This document shows positions 1 to 7,502 of a stretch of 19,693 bases of DNA, one piece after another. The stretch's first letter is position 1, and each line of letters starts with the position of its first letter. The notes below the pieces were generated by a model, which saw nothing but the letters and a program-made list of their open reading frames with translations, did no database searches and was not told the origin of the DNA. Position numbers and translations under genes: made by a program. Origin of the DNA: Zipacnadum sp036504235 (GTDB lineage: Bacteria > Armatimonadota > Zipacnadia > Zipacnadales > Zipacnadaceae); contig DASXVN010000048.1 in the NCBI GenBank assembly GCA_036504235.1, positions 1 to 19,693 on the forward strand, written 5' to 3'.

Positions 1-96
1 GAGGGGGAGAACGGCAAAGGCAAAGGCTAACGGCGAGGGCAACGACAACGGCCGGGCGGAGCAAGCTCCGCCCCTACGGGAGCGTCAGCGGGGATC
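1..96. repeat. Degenerate hexamer tract plus GGCGGAGC palindrome
   Basis: Bases 1-53 are a degenerate series of GGCAAA, GGCTAAC and GGCAAC units. Bases 54-73 are a perfect 20-base palindrome-like unit whose arms GGGCGGAGC and GCTCCGCCC flank AA, followed by CTACGGG. The same unit recurs at 8303-8322 and in the opposite orientation at 10504-10523 and 19212-19231. It lies just downstream of the DUF72 stop codon (minus strand, 97-99), so it could also act as its transcript-end hairpin, although there is no T-tract. Confidence 0.7.
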
Positions 97-825
97 TCAC
101 CTTCCCTCGCTCAGCAACTCCCGCAGCCTGGCGGCGTTGGCGGGCGCGTAGGCTTGATAGTCGTTGTTGAAGTAGGCGTACAGGTCCCGGTCCTCGCCGG
201 CGGCTTGGAGGCGCTGGGCCCAGGTGCGCAGGTCCTGTTCCGAGTAGTTCCCGGCGTCTGACGCCGCGAGGCCGTGGAAGCGCACGTAGAGGAAGTCTGT
301 CGGGGCCGGCGGGTCGGGCGGCTGGGCCGGGCCGTCCGCCCAGACTAGCGCGCAGTGGTGCTCGCGCAGCACGGCGTAGACCTCCGCGCAGAACCAGCTC
401 TCGTGCCGGAACTCCCAGGCCCAGCGCTCGCGGGGCGGCTTGAGGGCCAGGAAATCCGCCAGGCGCGGGAGGTCGGCGCCGAAGTTGGGGGGGAGCTGCC
501 AGAGGAGGGGGCCCAGCTTCTCGGCCAAGGGGGCCAGGCTCCGGCGCTGGAGCTGGAGGGGCTCGGCGCAGTCGTGGAGCTTGCGGTTGTGGGTGAGGTA
601 GCGGTTGCCCTTCACCGCGAACCGGAAGCCGGGCGGGGTCCGGTCATGCCACTTCTGCGCAGTGCTCTCGCGGACGGTGTGGTAGAAAGTGGTGTTCAGC
701 TCGACCGTGTCAAAGACGCCGGCGTAGTACTCCAACTCCTGGTCGGCGGCGAGCCCCTCGGGGTAGAAGCGCCCCCTCCAGTGCGGGTACGACCAGCCGG
801 AAGTGCCTACGCGGATCTCGCGCAT
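97..825 (-). CDS. DUF72 family protein (TIM-barrel fold)
   Basis: The product is 242 aa, a normal length for the DUF72 (YecE-like) family. The N-terminus has the family signature GTSGWSYPHWRGRFYP at residues 7-22. Other typical blocks are VELNTTFYHT (41-50), FRFAVKGNRYLTH (67-79), WEFRHESW (137-144), YVRFHG (180-185) and YAYFNND (216-222), in the expected order. The family has a TIM-barrel fold but its biochemical role is not established; links to DNA or nucleic-acid metabolism have been suggested, so no reaction is assigned. I chose the ATG at 823-825 because it places the signature at the usual distance from the start. An open frame continues far upstream, but only as high-GC shadow. No clear Shine-Dalgarno is visible. 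The gene is divergent from the gene at 1042, with a repeat-bearing gap of 216 bp between them. Confidence 0.9.
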   Translation of the reverse strand: MREIRVGTSGWSYPHWRGRFYPEGLAADQELEYYAGVFDTVELNTTFYHTVRESTAQKWHDRTPPGFRFAVKGNRYLTHNRKLHDCAEPLQLQRRSLAPLAEKLGPLLWQLPPNFGADLPRLADFLALKPPRERWAWEFRHESWFCAEVYAVLREHHCALVWADGPAQPPDPPAPTDFLYVRFHGLAASDAGNYSEQDLRTWAQRLQAAGEDRDLYAYFNNDYQAYAPANAARLRELLSEGR

Positions 826-1041
826 GAAGGGGAGACGAAAGGGGGAGGTGGGTTCCTCAGTGGAAGGGGGCGTTTCGCCGTTACTGTAGGGCGGGGGCTT
901 GTACCCCGCCGCGGGCAGACGAGGGTTAGCGACGGCGGGGTACCCTTCGACAGGCTCAGGGCCTACGGCGAGCCCCCGCCCTACAGGGGGAAACGGCAGG
1001 GATAGGGAGGACCTTCCCCCCTCCGCAGGGAACAGGGCGGC
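826..1041. repeat. Divergent intergenic gap with two palindromic modules
   Basis: This is the gap between the divergent DUF72 and membrane-protein genes. Bases 934-985 carry a module with the core CCCTTCGACAGGCTCAGG between arms GGCGGGGTA and CCCCCGCCCTACA. The same module recurs at 3860-3912, 8232-8281 and 14573-14625. Bases 885-913 hold a shorter related unit in reverse orientation (TGTAGGGCGGGGGCTTGTAC, then CCCGCCGC), matched in forward orientation at 3727-3754. I see no convincing sigma70-type promoter for either flanking gene, so promoters may overlap the modules or lie in non-consensus sequence. Confidence 0.65.
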
Positions 1042-1392
1042 GTGCTGAGTAATGCGGCCGGATTTGTCTTGGTGGCTCTCGTGGGCGTGTGCGTCGCTAC
1101 GCTGCTGATGTGGCTGTGCGCGGCTCTCGCCGGCGTGGAGCGGGTGTCGCTGCGCAGTAGCGTGATCGCGGCCACCGGCTTTGGCCTGCCGCTGGCGGCG
1201 GCGCTGAGCGTCATGACCAGCACCGGCAACGCGGGTCTGGGGCTGCTGCTGGTGGTCGCCGCGGTGGCTTTCGGCTTGGGCATGATCCGCGTGGCCTTCG
1301 GCACCACCTGGGGCAAGGCGGCGCTTACCTGGTTCATGCACGTGTGCGTCTGGGTGCTGATTAGCTCGCTGATGATCCGGCTGCGGCACTAA
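1042..1392 (+). CDS. Small multi-pass membrane protein, unknown function
   Basis: The product is 116 aa and very hydrophobic. Four membrane segments can be drawn at about residues 6-30, 38-58, 64-86 and 94-112, with short loops. The C-terminal part has the string FGTTWGKAALTWF, a type of amphipathic linker seen in many small integral membrane proteins, but I do not recognise the family. The start is GTG at 1042, with AGGG a few bases upstream as a weak ribosome site. The overlapping minus-strand frame (981-1337) is a high-GC shadow without recognisable protein features. The next gene begins 60 bp downstream on the same strand with its own strong ribosome site, so the two may be cotranscribed. 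No function is inferred. Confidence 0.7.
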   Translation: MLSNAAGFVLVALVGVCVATLLMWLCAALAGVERVSLRSSVIAATGFGLPLAAALSVMTSTGNAGLGLLLVVAAVAFGLGMIRVAFGTTWGKAALTWFMHVCVWVLISSLMIRLRH

Positions 1393-1452
1393 GTTGGACC
1401 AATAATGACTCCTCGCCGCGGCGCGGGGGTTACTTTGCGAGAGGTGATAGTC

Positions 1453-2433
1453 ATGGCTGTCGAACCGAAATTCTCCGTGGGTCTGTGGGTCCTGGGTAAG
1501 TGTGGGGACCGTTTTTGCCTGGGCGGGTATGGCCCCTCGGTGCCGCTGGACGAGCAGATTCGTATTGCCGCCGGGCTGGAGGGGATTACGGGTGTCGAGT
1601 GCCACGGCTCGGATTTTGACGATTTCAGCGTGGACCGGTACGTGGACCTGGTGGGCGCGGCCGGTCTGACGACCACCAACGTCAACACCAACGTCTGGGG
1701 CGTCGCCAAGTATGCGCTGGGAGCGTTCACGCACTTGGACCCGGTCATCCGGCGCGCGGCGATTAACGAGGGCAAGCGCTCCTGCGCCCTGGCGCGGCAG
1801 ATGGGCGCGCCTAGCGTTGCGCTGTGGCTGGGGGCGGACGGCTTTGACTACCCCTGGCAGCTCGACTACTCCCGGCACCTGGACCTGCTGGTGGAGGGCA
1901 TCCGCGAGGTGGCCGAGGAAGCCGCGCCGGAGCTGAAAGTGGGCGTGGAGTACAAGCAGAAGGAGCCGCGCACGCACATGACCGTGGCCAACGCCGGGGT
2001 GTGCGTGGCGCTCCTGCAGGAGATCGGCCGGGACAACGTGGGCGGCACGGTGGACTACGGCCACGCGCTGATGAGCCAGGAGAACCCGGCGGCGTCGGTG
2101 TGCCTGCTGCAGCGCTACGGCAAGCTGTTCAACGTGCATTTCAACGACGCCTGGGGCCTGTGGGACGACGACATGATCGCCGGCAGCGTGAACCCCAGCC
2201 TGACCCTGGAGTTCCTGTACTACTGCCGCAAGACCGGCTACAGCGGCTGGTACGGCCTGGACATGTTCCCCTACCGCGAGGACGGCGGCGAGGCGGCGCA
2301 ACTGGCCGTGGACAACCTGCGCGCGCTGTGGGGCAAGCTGGACGACATTGACGAGGCGGCGCTGAACGCGGCCCAGGAGACCATGGGCGCGGTCGCCACG
2401 CAGCGGGTGATCGGGAAGGTTTGGTACGGGTAG
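1453..2433 (+). CDS. Sugar (phosphate) isomerase/epimerase, xylose isomerase-like TIM barrel
   Basis: The product is 326 aa and matches the xylose isomerase-like TIM-barrel (AP endonuclease 2) superfamily. Members interconvert aldoses and ketoses or epimerise keto-sugars in the cytoplasm using a divalent metal. A plausible ligand set is visible in the expected order: E166 (GVEYKQKEPR), D201 and H204 (GTVDYGHAL), H229 (NVHFNDAW) and D270 (GLDMFPYRED). The family resemblance is to L-rhamnose/D-tagatose-type isomerases, but the substrate cannot be read from sequence alone. I chose the ATG at 1453 rather than the upstream ATG at 1405 because GAGAGGTGAT immediately precedes it and the mature-looking sequence MAVEPKFSVG starts there; 1405 has no ribosome site. 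It lies 60 bp after the small membrane protein and about 1.5 kb before a glycosidase-like gene, which suggests carbohydrate use. Confidence 0.88.
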   Translation: MAVEPKFSVGLWVLGKCGDRFCLGGYGPSVPLDEQIRIAAGLEGITGVECHGSDFDDFSVDRYVDLVGAAGLTTTNVNTNVWGVAKYALGAFTHLDPVIRRAAINEGKRSCALARQMGAPSVALWLGADGFDYPWQLDYSRHLDLLVEGIREVAEEAAPELKVGVEYKQKEPRTHMTVANAGVCVALLQEIGRDNVGGTVDYGHALMSQENPAASVCLLQRYGKLFNVHFNDAWGLWDDDMIAGSVNPSLTLEFLYYCRKTGYSGWYGLDMFPYREDGGEAAQLAVDNLRALWGKLDDIDEAALNAAQETMGAVATQRVIGKVWYG

Positions 2434-2470
2434 CTAACGGCGGCCCACCCCGCCCGCGGGGGACCGCGGG

Positions 2471-2684
2471 CACCCCTCCCGGTGCGGGAGGGGCTACGGC
2501 AGAGGCAACGGGCGGGTCGCTTCCGCGGAGGGGCCGAATACGAGGACGTGAGCGCGGCGAGCGCCGCAAGTATCCGGCCCACGCCTAGCGCTAGCCCTGG
2601 GCCGGATACTTGCGCGCGTTCCGCTCGGAAGCGGATCGCGCTCGTATTCGGCCCCTCCGGGAGACGGCAACGACAACGGTGGCC
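2471..2684. repeat. Tandem repeat unit, copy 1, with cloverleaf-like inverted repeats
   Basis: This unit is repeated almost exactly 213 bp downstream. It begins CACCCCTCCCGGTGCGGG. An outer perfect 18-bp inverted repeat (2527-2544 with 2641-2658, GGAGGGGCCGAATACGAG and its complement) encloses three smaller hairpins. The first is GCGGC/GCCGC (2554-2558 with 2563-2567). The second is a 16-bp perfect arm pair (2566-2581 with 2598-2613). The third is TCCGCT/AGCGGA with a four-base loop (2620-2635). The first two share two bases. The overall form is an outer stem with three arms. Confidence 0.9.
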
Positions 2685-2897
2685 CACCCCTCCCGGTGCG
2701 GGAGGGCTGCGGCAGAGGCAACGGGCGGGTCGCTTCCGCGGAGGGGCCGAATACGAGGACGTGAGCGCGGCGAGCGCCGCAAGTATCCGGCCCACGCCTA
2801 GCGATAGCCCTGGGCCGGATACTTGCGCGCGTTCCGCTCGGAAGCGGATCGTGCTCGTATTCGGCCCCTCCGGGAGACGGCAACGGCAACGGTGGCC
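2685..2897. repeat. Tandem repeat unit, copy 2
   Basis: This is a direct copy of the preceding unit at a 213-bp offset, differing at only a handful of positions. The outer arms lie at 2740-2757 and 2854-2871 and the inner 16-bp arms at 2779-2794 and 2811-2826. The differences I can see within the folded part fall outside the stems: the central loop reads TAGCGATAG instead of TAGCGCTAG, and there is a T for C just before the right outer arm. The others are in the flanking GAGGG run and the hexamer linker. Confidence 0.9.
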
Positions 2898-2928
2898 CAC
2901 CCCTCCCGGTGCGGGAGGGCTGCGGCAG
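2898..2928. repeat. Partial third copy of the tandem unit
   Basis: About 30 bases match the left end of the unit (CACCCCTCCCGGTGCGGG, then AGGGCTGCGGCAGA). The sequence then passes into ACGGCAACGGCA-type linker and the ribosome site of the next gene. This fixes the period at 213 bp (2685 to 2898). Confidence 0.85.
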
Positions 2929-2965
2929 ACGGCAACGGCAAACAGACGGACAGGGAGGGGCAACA

Positions 2966-3358
2966 GTGTTCACGCGCATTGATCATGTAGAGATTCTGCC
3001 GAGTGATTTCGAGAAATCGCTGGCCTTCTACCAAGAGGTCCTGGAATTCCGGCTCGTGTCCCGGACGCCGGTGGAGGCCGGGCCGCTGAAAGAGATCGCC
3101 TACCTGCAACTGGGCGACACGGTCATTGAGCTCCTCCATGTGGAGGAGGCGGCGCCGCCCCCGGCCGGGTTCACCGTCGGCTACCGGGCCATGGCCCTGG
3201 AAGTGGCCTCCATGGAGGAGGCAACGGCCTTCCTGGCCGAGCGGGGTGTCGCCGTGACCTGGGGGCCGATGGATCTTGGCTCCTGCCTCCGCGCCGAAAT
3301 CACCGATCCTGATGGTCTGCCCCTTGAGCTGCGGGAATGGAAGGAGCGGCTCTGGTAG
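2966..3358 (+). CDS. VOC-superfamily (glyoxalase/bleomycin-resistance-like) protein
   Basis: The product is 130 aa with the two-module vicinal-oxygen-chelate layout. It opens FTRIDHVEILPSDFEKSLAFYQ and has VIELLHVEE in the first half and DPDGLPLELREW near the end. By analogy with glyoxalase I-like proteins the expected metal positions are H7, E55, a residue near position 75 and E121. The third, usually histidine, appears to be alanine (A75 in GYRAMALEV), so it may bind metal differently or not at all. Members range from lyases and isomerases to dioxygenases and binding proteins, so the substrate is unknown. The start is GTG at 2966, five bases after GGGAGGGG; upstream in-frame codons come from the repeat. 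It stands alone between two repeat regions. Confidence 0.88.
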   Translation: MFTRIDHVEILPSDFEKSLAFYQEVLEFRLVSRTPVEAGPLKEIAYLQLGDTVIELLHVEEAAPPPAGFTVGYRAMALEVASMEEATAFLAERGVAVTWGPMDLGSCLRAEITDPDGLPLELREWKERLW

Positions 3359-3926
3359 CTGTGGGGTAGGGGAGCAGAAGGCGGGGGCCTGCGGGACGGC
3401 GGCCGGCAGAGCTGCGCGGCCGTTGCCGTTGTAGGGGCGGAAATTGGGCCGTCCGCGGGACAATCTCCGCCCGCGCGTTCCACTGACGCACTTGGATGGT
3501 TGGTTGCAGCGCCGGCGCTAGGCGCGGGCGGAGATTCGGCGCAGACGCCGAACTTCCGCCCCTACAACGGCAACGGCGAGAGCCTCACCCCTGCCCCTCT
3601 CCGTGGCGCTCGCAGACGAGCGCCTTCGGAGAGGACGGCGAACGGCAGACGGCAAAGGCAACGGATCAGGAAGCGGCGGACCGCGGGCGGTGGAGGGTTC
3701 CCGCCCAGCGGGAGGCGACCGCTAGCGGCGGCGGGGTACGAGCCCCCGCCCTACAGGACGGCAACGGCCGGGCCGGCCTCGCTGCGCTCGTGCGGGCCCT
3801 CCAACGGCTAACGGCACACCGGCGAGACGCCGGTGCCACTGACGGCAACGGCAACGGCCGGCGGGGGACCCTTCGACAGGCTCAGGACATCCTGCGTAGC
3901 CCCCGCCCTACATTGGGAGGTTTCTC
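3359..3926. repeat. Gene-free gap: mosaic of seven palindromic modules
   Basis: No gene is supported in this 568-bp gap. From left to right I see a GGGCGGA...TCCGCCC unit in reverse orientation (3435-3472) and the same family forward with a different centre (3526-3561). Next comes a CCTCACC-type module with nested hairpins (3583-3634), with arms CCTCTCCG/CGGAGAGG around GGCGCTCG/CGAGCGCC. A GGCGGGGTAC/CCCCCGCC unit (3727-3754) and a 33-bp GGGCCGGCC module (3770-3802) follow. Then come a CACCGGCG/CGCCGGTG unit (3817-3846) and the CCCTTCGACAGG module (3860-3912). They are joined by ACGGCAACGG-like hexamers. GGGAGG at 3915-3920 is the ribosome site for the next gene. Confidence 0.8.
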
Positions 3927-5927
3927 ATGGCACACTCCGGACGCTGGTATCCCCAAAGACCCTATTTCGGCCTGCACTATGACCTGCACGCCAACGCGAA
4001 GGACACCGTGCTGGGCGCGCGGTGTCGGGTGGACGAGTTGGTGGCCTCGCTGAAGCTGATGGGGCCGGAGTGGGTGCAGACGGACTGCAAGGGGCACGCG
4101 GGGATGACCAGTTGGTTCAGTCGGGTGCCCAACGCGACCGTCAGCCCGGGCGTGAAGAAGGATGCGCTCAAGTGCTGGCGGGAAGCGACCCGGCGGCTGG
4201 GGGTGCCGCTGCACTGCCACTACTCGGGCATCTGGGACCGCGCCGCCGCCGAAAAGCACCCGGAATGGGCCGTCGTGCCCAACCCGAAGACCGCTAAGAC
4301 CACCGAGTCGCTCCAGATCGCCGCGACCCGGATGTGCCCGCGGGGCGGGTACCTGGAGGGCCTGCTGCTCCCGCAGATGCTGGAGTTGGTGGATCGGTAC
4401 GGCGTGGACGGGTTCTGGGTGGACGGGGAGATCTGGGCGGTGGAGCCGTGCTATTGTGCCGCCTGCCGCGCCGCCTTCCGCGAGCAGACCGGGATCAAGC
4501 GACCGCCGACCAGCGTCGAGGACCCCGACTGGGTGGCCTGGATCAACTTCCAGCGGCAATCGTTCTACGACTACGTGACCCGCTACGTCACCGCCCTGCA
4601 CGAGCAGCGGCCGGAGGCGCGGGTCTGCTCTAACTGGCTGCACAGCTTCCGCGACCCCGGGGAGCCGGTGGTGCCGACCGACTGGATTAGCGGCGACAAC
4701 GTCTATGGCCTGGACCCGGTGCGCTGCGAGGCGCGGTTTCTCTCCACCCGCGGGCGACCCTGGGACGTGATGAGTTGGAACTTCTTCCGCACCACGGAAC
4801 TCGCGGACCGGACCCGGCCCGCCACGACCAAGGAACCGGAGATGGTGCAGCAGGAGGCGGCTACGGTGCTGGCGCTGGGCGGGAACTTCCAGGTCTACGA
4901 GAACGCCGGCGGCTTGCGCGACGGGCGGCTGGTGGACTGGCGGATGAAGCGCCTGGGCGCGGTCGGCAAGTGGGTCAAGGAGCGCCGCTCCTGGTGCCGG
5001 GACACGGAGGCGGCGCCGCAGGTCGCGGTGCTGCACTCCGAGCACCATTTCCACGCGCAGCCCGCGCCGGATTTGTACTTCCACGTGGACACCGCCGCCG
5101 TGGAGGGCGCGGCGTTTGCGCTGCTGGAGAACCAGCTCAGCGTGGAGATCCTCGACGAGTGGGCGCTACTCCCGCGACTGACGGAATTCCCCCTGGTGGT
5201 CGTCCCTGAGCAGGACAAGATGTCCGCGGAGATGCTCGCGGCGCTGGTCGGGTATGTGGAGCAGGGCGGCAAGCTGCTGGTGACCGGCGCGGCGATGTAC
5301 GACCGCGCGAAACCGGCCTTCTGGGGCGCGACCGCGCCGAAGATGGAGGAGGACCGCAACTACTACGTGCCCTCGGGCGAGGCGACCTTCGCGGCCTGGA
5401 GCAAGCAATGGCGGCTGCTGAAGCCCAAGTCCGCCCGGATTTTGGGCTGGCTGGGGAAGACGCCGCTGCTGGACGCTGAACTGACGCCGTACCCGGGCGC
5501 GGTGCTCAACCAAGTGGGGCAGGGGCAGGTGGCGTACGTGCCGTGGGACGCCTGCCGCTTCTACCGGGAGACGCGCTACCCGGCGGTGCGGGAGTGGTTC
5601 GGGGAGCTGGTCGCAGCGCTGCAACCGGACCTGGGGCTGAGCGTGACCGCGCCGCCGGCGGTGGACGTAATCCTGCGCCGCAAGGGGCGGCGGCGGCTGG
5701 TGCACCTGATCAACCGCGCGAGCGGCCTGCCGCTGGAGCCGCCGGCCAAAGGCGTCGCGGCGATCCCGCCGGTGGGGCCGGTGGAAATCGAGATGCGCCT
5801 GGCTGAGCCGCCGCTGAAGGTGCGGCTGGCCGGCGACAAATCGGCGCTAGACTGGGGCTGGGCCGAGGGCCGGCTTTGGGCGAGAGTGGCGGAGGTGGGG
5901 GTACACTGCGCGGTGGTGGTGGAATAG
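3927..5927 (+). CDS. Glycosyl hydrolase-like protein (GHL6-type TIM barrel with GATase-like C-terminal part)
   Basis: The product is 666 aa, with no obvious signal peptide. Residues about 12-350 look like the TIM-barrel of hypothetical glycosyl hydrolase families such as GHL6. Blocks include PLHCHYSGIWD (94-104) and YGVDGFWVDGEIW (158-170), in which D166 is a candidate nucleophile and E168 a candidate acid/base. A CYCAACRAAF block follows (C175, C177, C180), a feature shared by many such proteins. Residues about 363-560 (QVAVLHSEHHFH onward, with LVVVPEQDKMS and GGKLLVTG) resemble the class I amidotransferase-like domain of beta-galactosidases. A beta-rich tail with RRLVHLIN follows. Substrate and activity are not known for this type, and fucosidase-like or galactosidase-like activity is only a guess. 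ATG 3927 lies six bases after GGGAGG. The stop codon overlaps a hairpin. Confidence 0.82.
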   Translation: MAHSGRWYPQRPYFGLHYDLHANAKDTVLGARCRVDELVASLKLMGPEWVQTDCKGHAGMTSWFSRVPNATVSPGVKKDALKCWREATRRLGVPLHCHYSGIWDRAAAEKHPEWAVVPNPKTAKTTESLQIAATRMCPRGGYLEGLLLPQMLELVDRYGVDGFWVDGEIWAVEPCYCAACRAAFREQTGIKRPPTSVEDPDWVAWINFQRQSFYDYVTRYVTALHEQRPEARVCSNWLHSFRDPGEPVVPTDWISGDNVYGLDPVRCEARFLSTRGRPWDVMSWNFFRTTELADRTRPATTKEPEMVQQEAATVLALGGNFQVYENAGGLRDGRLVDWRMKRLGAVGKWVKERRSWCRDTEAAPQVAVLHSEHHFHAQPAPDLYFHVDTAAVEGAAFALLENQLSVEILDEWALLPRLTEFPLVVVPEQDKMSAEMLAALVGYVEQGGKLLVTGAAMYDRAKPAFWGATAPKMEEDRNYYVPSGEATFAAWSKQWRLLKPKSARILGWLGKTPLLDAELTPYPGAVLNQVGQGQVAYVPWDACRFYRETRYPAVREWFGELVAALQPDLGLSVTAPPAVDVILRRKGRRRLVHLINRASGLPLEPPAKGVAAIPPVGPVEIEMRLAEPPLKVRLAGDKSALDWGWAEGRLWARVAEVGVHCAVVVE

Positions 5928-5947
5928 GGGAGGGACAGTCCTCCCCT
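5926..5947. terminator. Hairpin between convergent genes
   Basis: AGGGGAGG (5926-5933) and CCTCCCCT (5940-5947) form a perfect 8-bp stem around a six-base loop. The hairpin starts in the stop codon of the glycosidase-like gene and sits 53 bp beyond the stop of the facing anti-sigma gene. The stem can form from either strand, so it could end both transcripts. No T-tract follows on either side, so it is a terminator candidate only. Confidence 0.45.
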
Positions 5948-5999
5948 CGCCCGCGCTCCGTGTCGGCGGCCCCTGCCGCGATCGCTGCCGAACAGGTCC

Positions 6000-7502
6000 T
6001 CAGCCGAAGGGCGGCGCCCACGCTATGACCTTGTACTGGCCCCCGAGCTTCCGGAGGAAGAAGAAGGTACCCAACTCCTGGACCTTCCCCTGCTTGTCCG
6101 TCACCCGCTCGCGCGCCAGGACGGTGATTCCCGGCGGCCCGCTTCGGTAGGCCACCTGGGTGCTGCCGTCTGGGGACTTCGTGCGGAGTTCGTAGATGGA
6201 CCAGTAGTGAAGCGCCCACTTGGGTGGGTTCGCGGTTCCGAAGGCATAATCGAAGATGATCTGGTCGTCCTGCCAGCGCCCCGGATGGCCTGCAACCTCC
6301 TTTGCCCATATCTCGCGCAGTTCGGCGGCTGTCCACCTCGACTTGCCGTACTGGACCGACGGTCCGGGGTCGAAGTATTGCGAGAACGCTGGGTAGTCTC
6401 CGGCCTTCCAGGCCTTCGCCAGGCCGTCAATGACGCCGCGAATCTCGCCCTTTTCCCTTTCGGTCATGGTCTCCCAGACGGGGTCTATGCGCTCGCCGCG
6501 AAAGACGACCTTAGCGTCTGCGGGCATCTTCATGGTGAAGAGGGAGTCCGGCGGGTGGGTGTCGTACTCGATAGGCCAGCGGTCTTGAGTAGCGACGGAT
6601 ACGCCGTCGTTGAAGTAGGTGGTGACCATACGCAGCAGCCTTGACCCATCGTCAGTGAGATAGCACCGATTGGTCTCGGACGACGCCGAGGGTTCGCGAG
6701 CCGAGGGGGGCTTGGTCGCTGTTATGAGGATGACCCGCGTGGGCTTGCCCTCCAGTTCGCCGCGCGTTTCTTTGGCTGTCAAAGACCACCCGTTCATCTG
6801 ATACGCGCCGATCCACTCGCGCAGGGATTCCGGAGTCCCCGCGGGAAGCTTGACCTGAGCGAGGCCCTGGGCAAACCTCTCGCGCATCTTATCTCGCATC
6901 CTAAAGGGCAAGTCTACCGCGTTCCAGACCAGTTCATACTCGTCTTCGGTCTTGTGCCATACCCACAGCACGTTGTCGTGTTCGCTGGGTGAAAGATGGC
7001 CTTCGACGGTGTTCCCACCAGCTTGGGTCTCCGAATAGACACGCCCGTTCGCAGAGACCCAGTACTCCTGGCGCTGCACAAGCTTGCCCTCGCGGTCATA
7101 GATGCTGATGATCCCGTGCGTCACGCGTGCCTCACTGGCGGCCTCGGCAAGGGCCAGCAGCTTGGCGGAATCCAGCCGGAAGGGATAGAGGCCCAGCGTC
7201 ACCGCCGTTAGCAGCACCACGGCGACTCCGACCGCGACCAACTTGGCTCGGCGGCGGGGGACGGTGAATCCAGCAGGGCGCGAAACCTGGGCTCGGTCCA
7301 GGGCACTAGCGGTCAAGTCGTGGGTCACGACCATTCCGGCATCGCGGCCCGCCAACGACTCTGCCAGACCGCGGAGGGAACGCCATTGCCGCTCGCAATC
7401 GGCGCACTGCGCCACGTGTCCGTTCAGGCTCTCCGTAGCCTCGCGCGAGGCGTCTCCGGCTAGTGCCATGCCCATCACCTTTCTCGCTTGGGGGCAGTTC
7501 AT
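6000..7502 (-). CDS. Anti-sigma factor with zinc finger, one membrane helix and large outer domain
   Basis: The product is 500 aa and is the probable partner of the ECF sigma factor encoded just upstream. The N-terminus has a zinc-binding anti-sigma (zf-HC2) pattern with C3, H29, C33 and C36 (H-x3-C-x2-C). A single membrane helix runs from about 86 to 107, preceded by RRRAK. Residues about 110-340 form an extracytoplasmic domain resembling LolA/RseB-like folds (IISIYDREGKLVQRQEYWV, VYSETQ). Residues about 350-497 look like an NTF2/SnoaL-like domain (GVIDGLAKAWKAGDYPAFSQYF ending in KVIAWAPP). The domain assignments outside the zinc finger are inference. Its ATG overlaps the sigma stop in ATGA (7499-7502), which indicates translational coupling. 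At 500 aa it is much longer than common anti-sigma factors, so the outer part probably senses or carries an envelope ligand. Confidence 0.88.
   Translation of the reverse strand: MNCPQARKVMGMALAGDASREATESLNGHVAQCADCERQWRSLRGLAESLAGRDAGMVVTHDLTASALDRAQVSRPAGFTVPRRRAKLVAVGVAVVLLTAVTLGLYPFRLDSAKLLALAEAASEARVTHGIISIYDREGKLVQRQEYWVSANGRVYSETQAGGNTVEGHLSPSEHDNVLWVWHKTEDEYELVWNAVDLPFRMRDKMRERFAQGLAQVKLPAGTPESLREWIGAYQMNGWSLTAKETRGELEGKPTRVILITATKPPSAREPSASSETNRCYLTDDGSRLLRMVTTYFNDGVSVATQDRWPIEYDTHPPDSLFTMKMPADAKVVFRGERIDPVWETMTEREKGEIRGVIDGLAKAWKAGDYPAFSQYFDPGPSVQYGKSRWTAAELREIWAKEVAGHPGRWQDDQIIFDYAFGTANPPKWALHYWSIYELRTKSPDGSTQVAYRSGPPGITVLARERVTDKQGKVQELGTFFFLRKLGGQYKVIAWAPPFG

Larger units (their letters stand above)
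2434..2965. repeat. Gene-free gap filled by a tandem structured repeat
   Basis: No gene is supported in this 532-bp gap. It contains two near-identical 213-bp units and a partial third (annotated separately), plus ACGGCAACGG-type linkers at 2665-2680, 2877-2892 and 2925-2946. The open frames on both strands here are consequences of the repeat and contain no recognisable domain. The right end supplies the GGGAGGGG ribosome site of the next gene. Confidence 0.85.

Noticed and set aside
1405..1452. Upstream ATG as start of the isomerase
   Set aside because: No ribosome site before 1405, whereas GAGAGGTGAT precedes the ATG at 1453.
826..2301. Upstream continuation of the DUF72 reading frame (one 734-codon open frame on the minus strand)
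   Set aside because: Only the last 242 codons show DUF72 sequence. The rest lies antisense to the well-supported isomerase and is low-complexity Arg/His/Gln/Pro sequence typical of high-GC shadows.
2471..2928. CRISPR array
   Set aside because: Two 213-bp units without unique spacers and no cas gene nearby.
2271..2982. Open frames through the tandem repeat on both strands, with an internally repeated protein
   Set aside because: The protein repetition only reflects the DNA repeat. Several frames on both strands are open at once, and no ribosome site or domain is present.
3882..5084. 400-codon open frame antisense to the glycosidase-like gene
   Set aside because: Shadow of a recognisable gene with a good ribosome site; the translation is rich in Arg, His and Pro.
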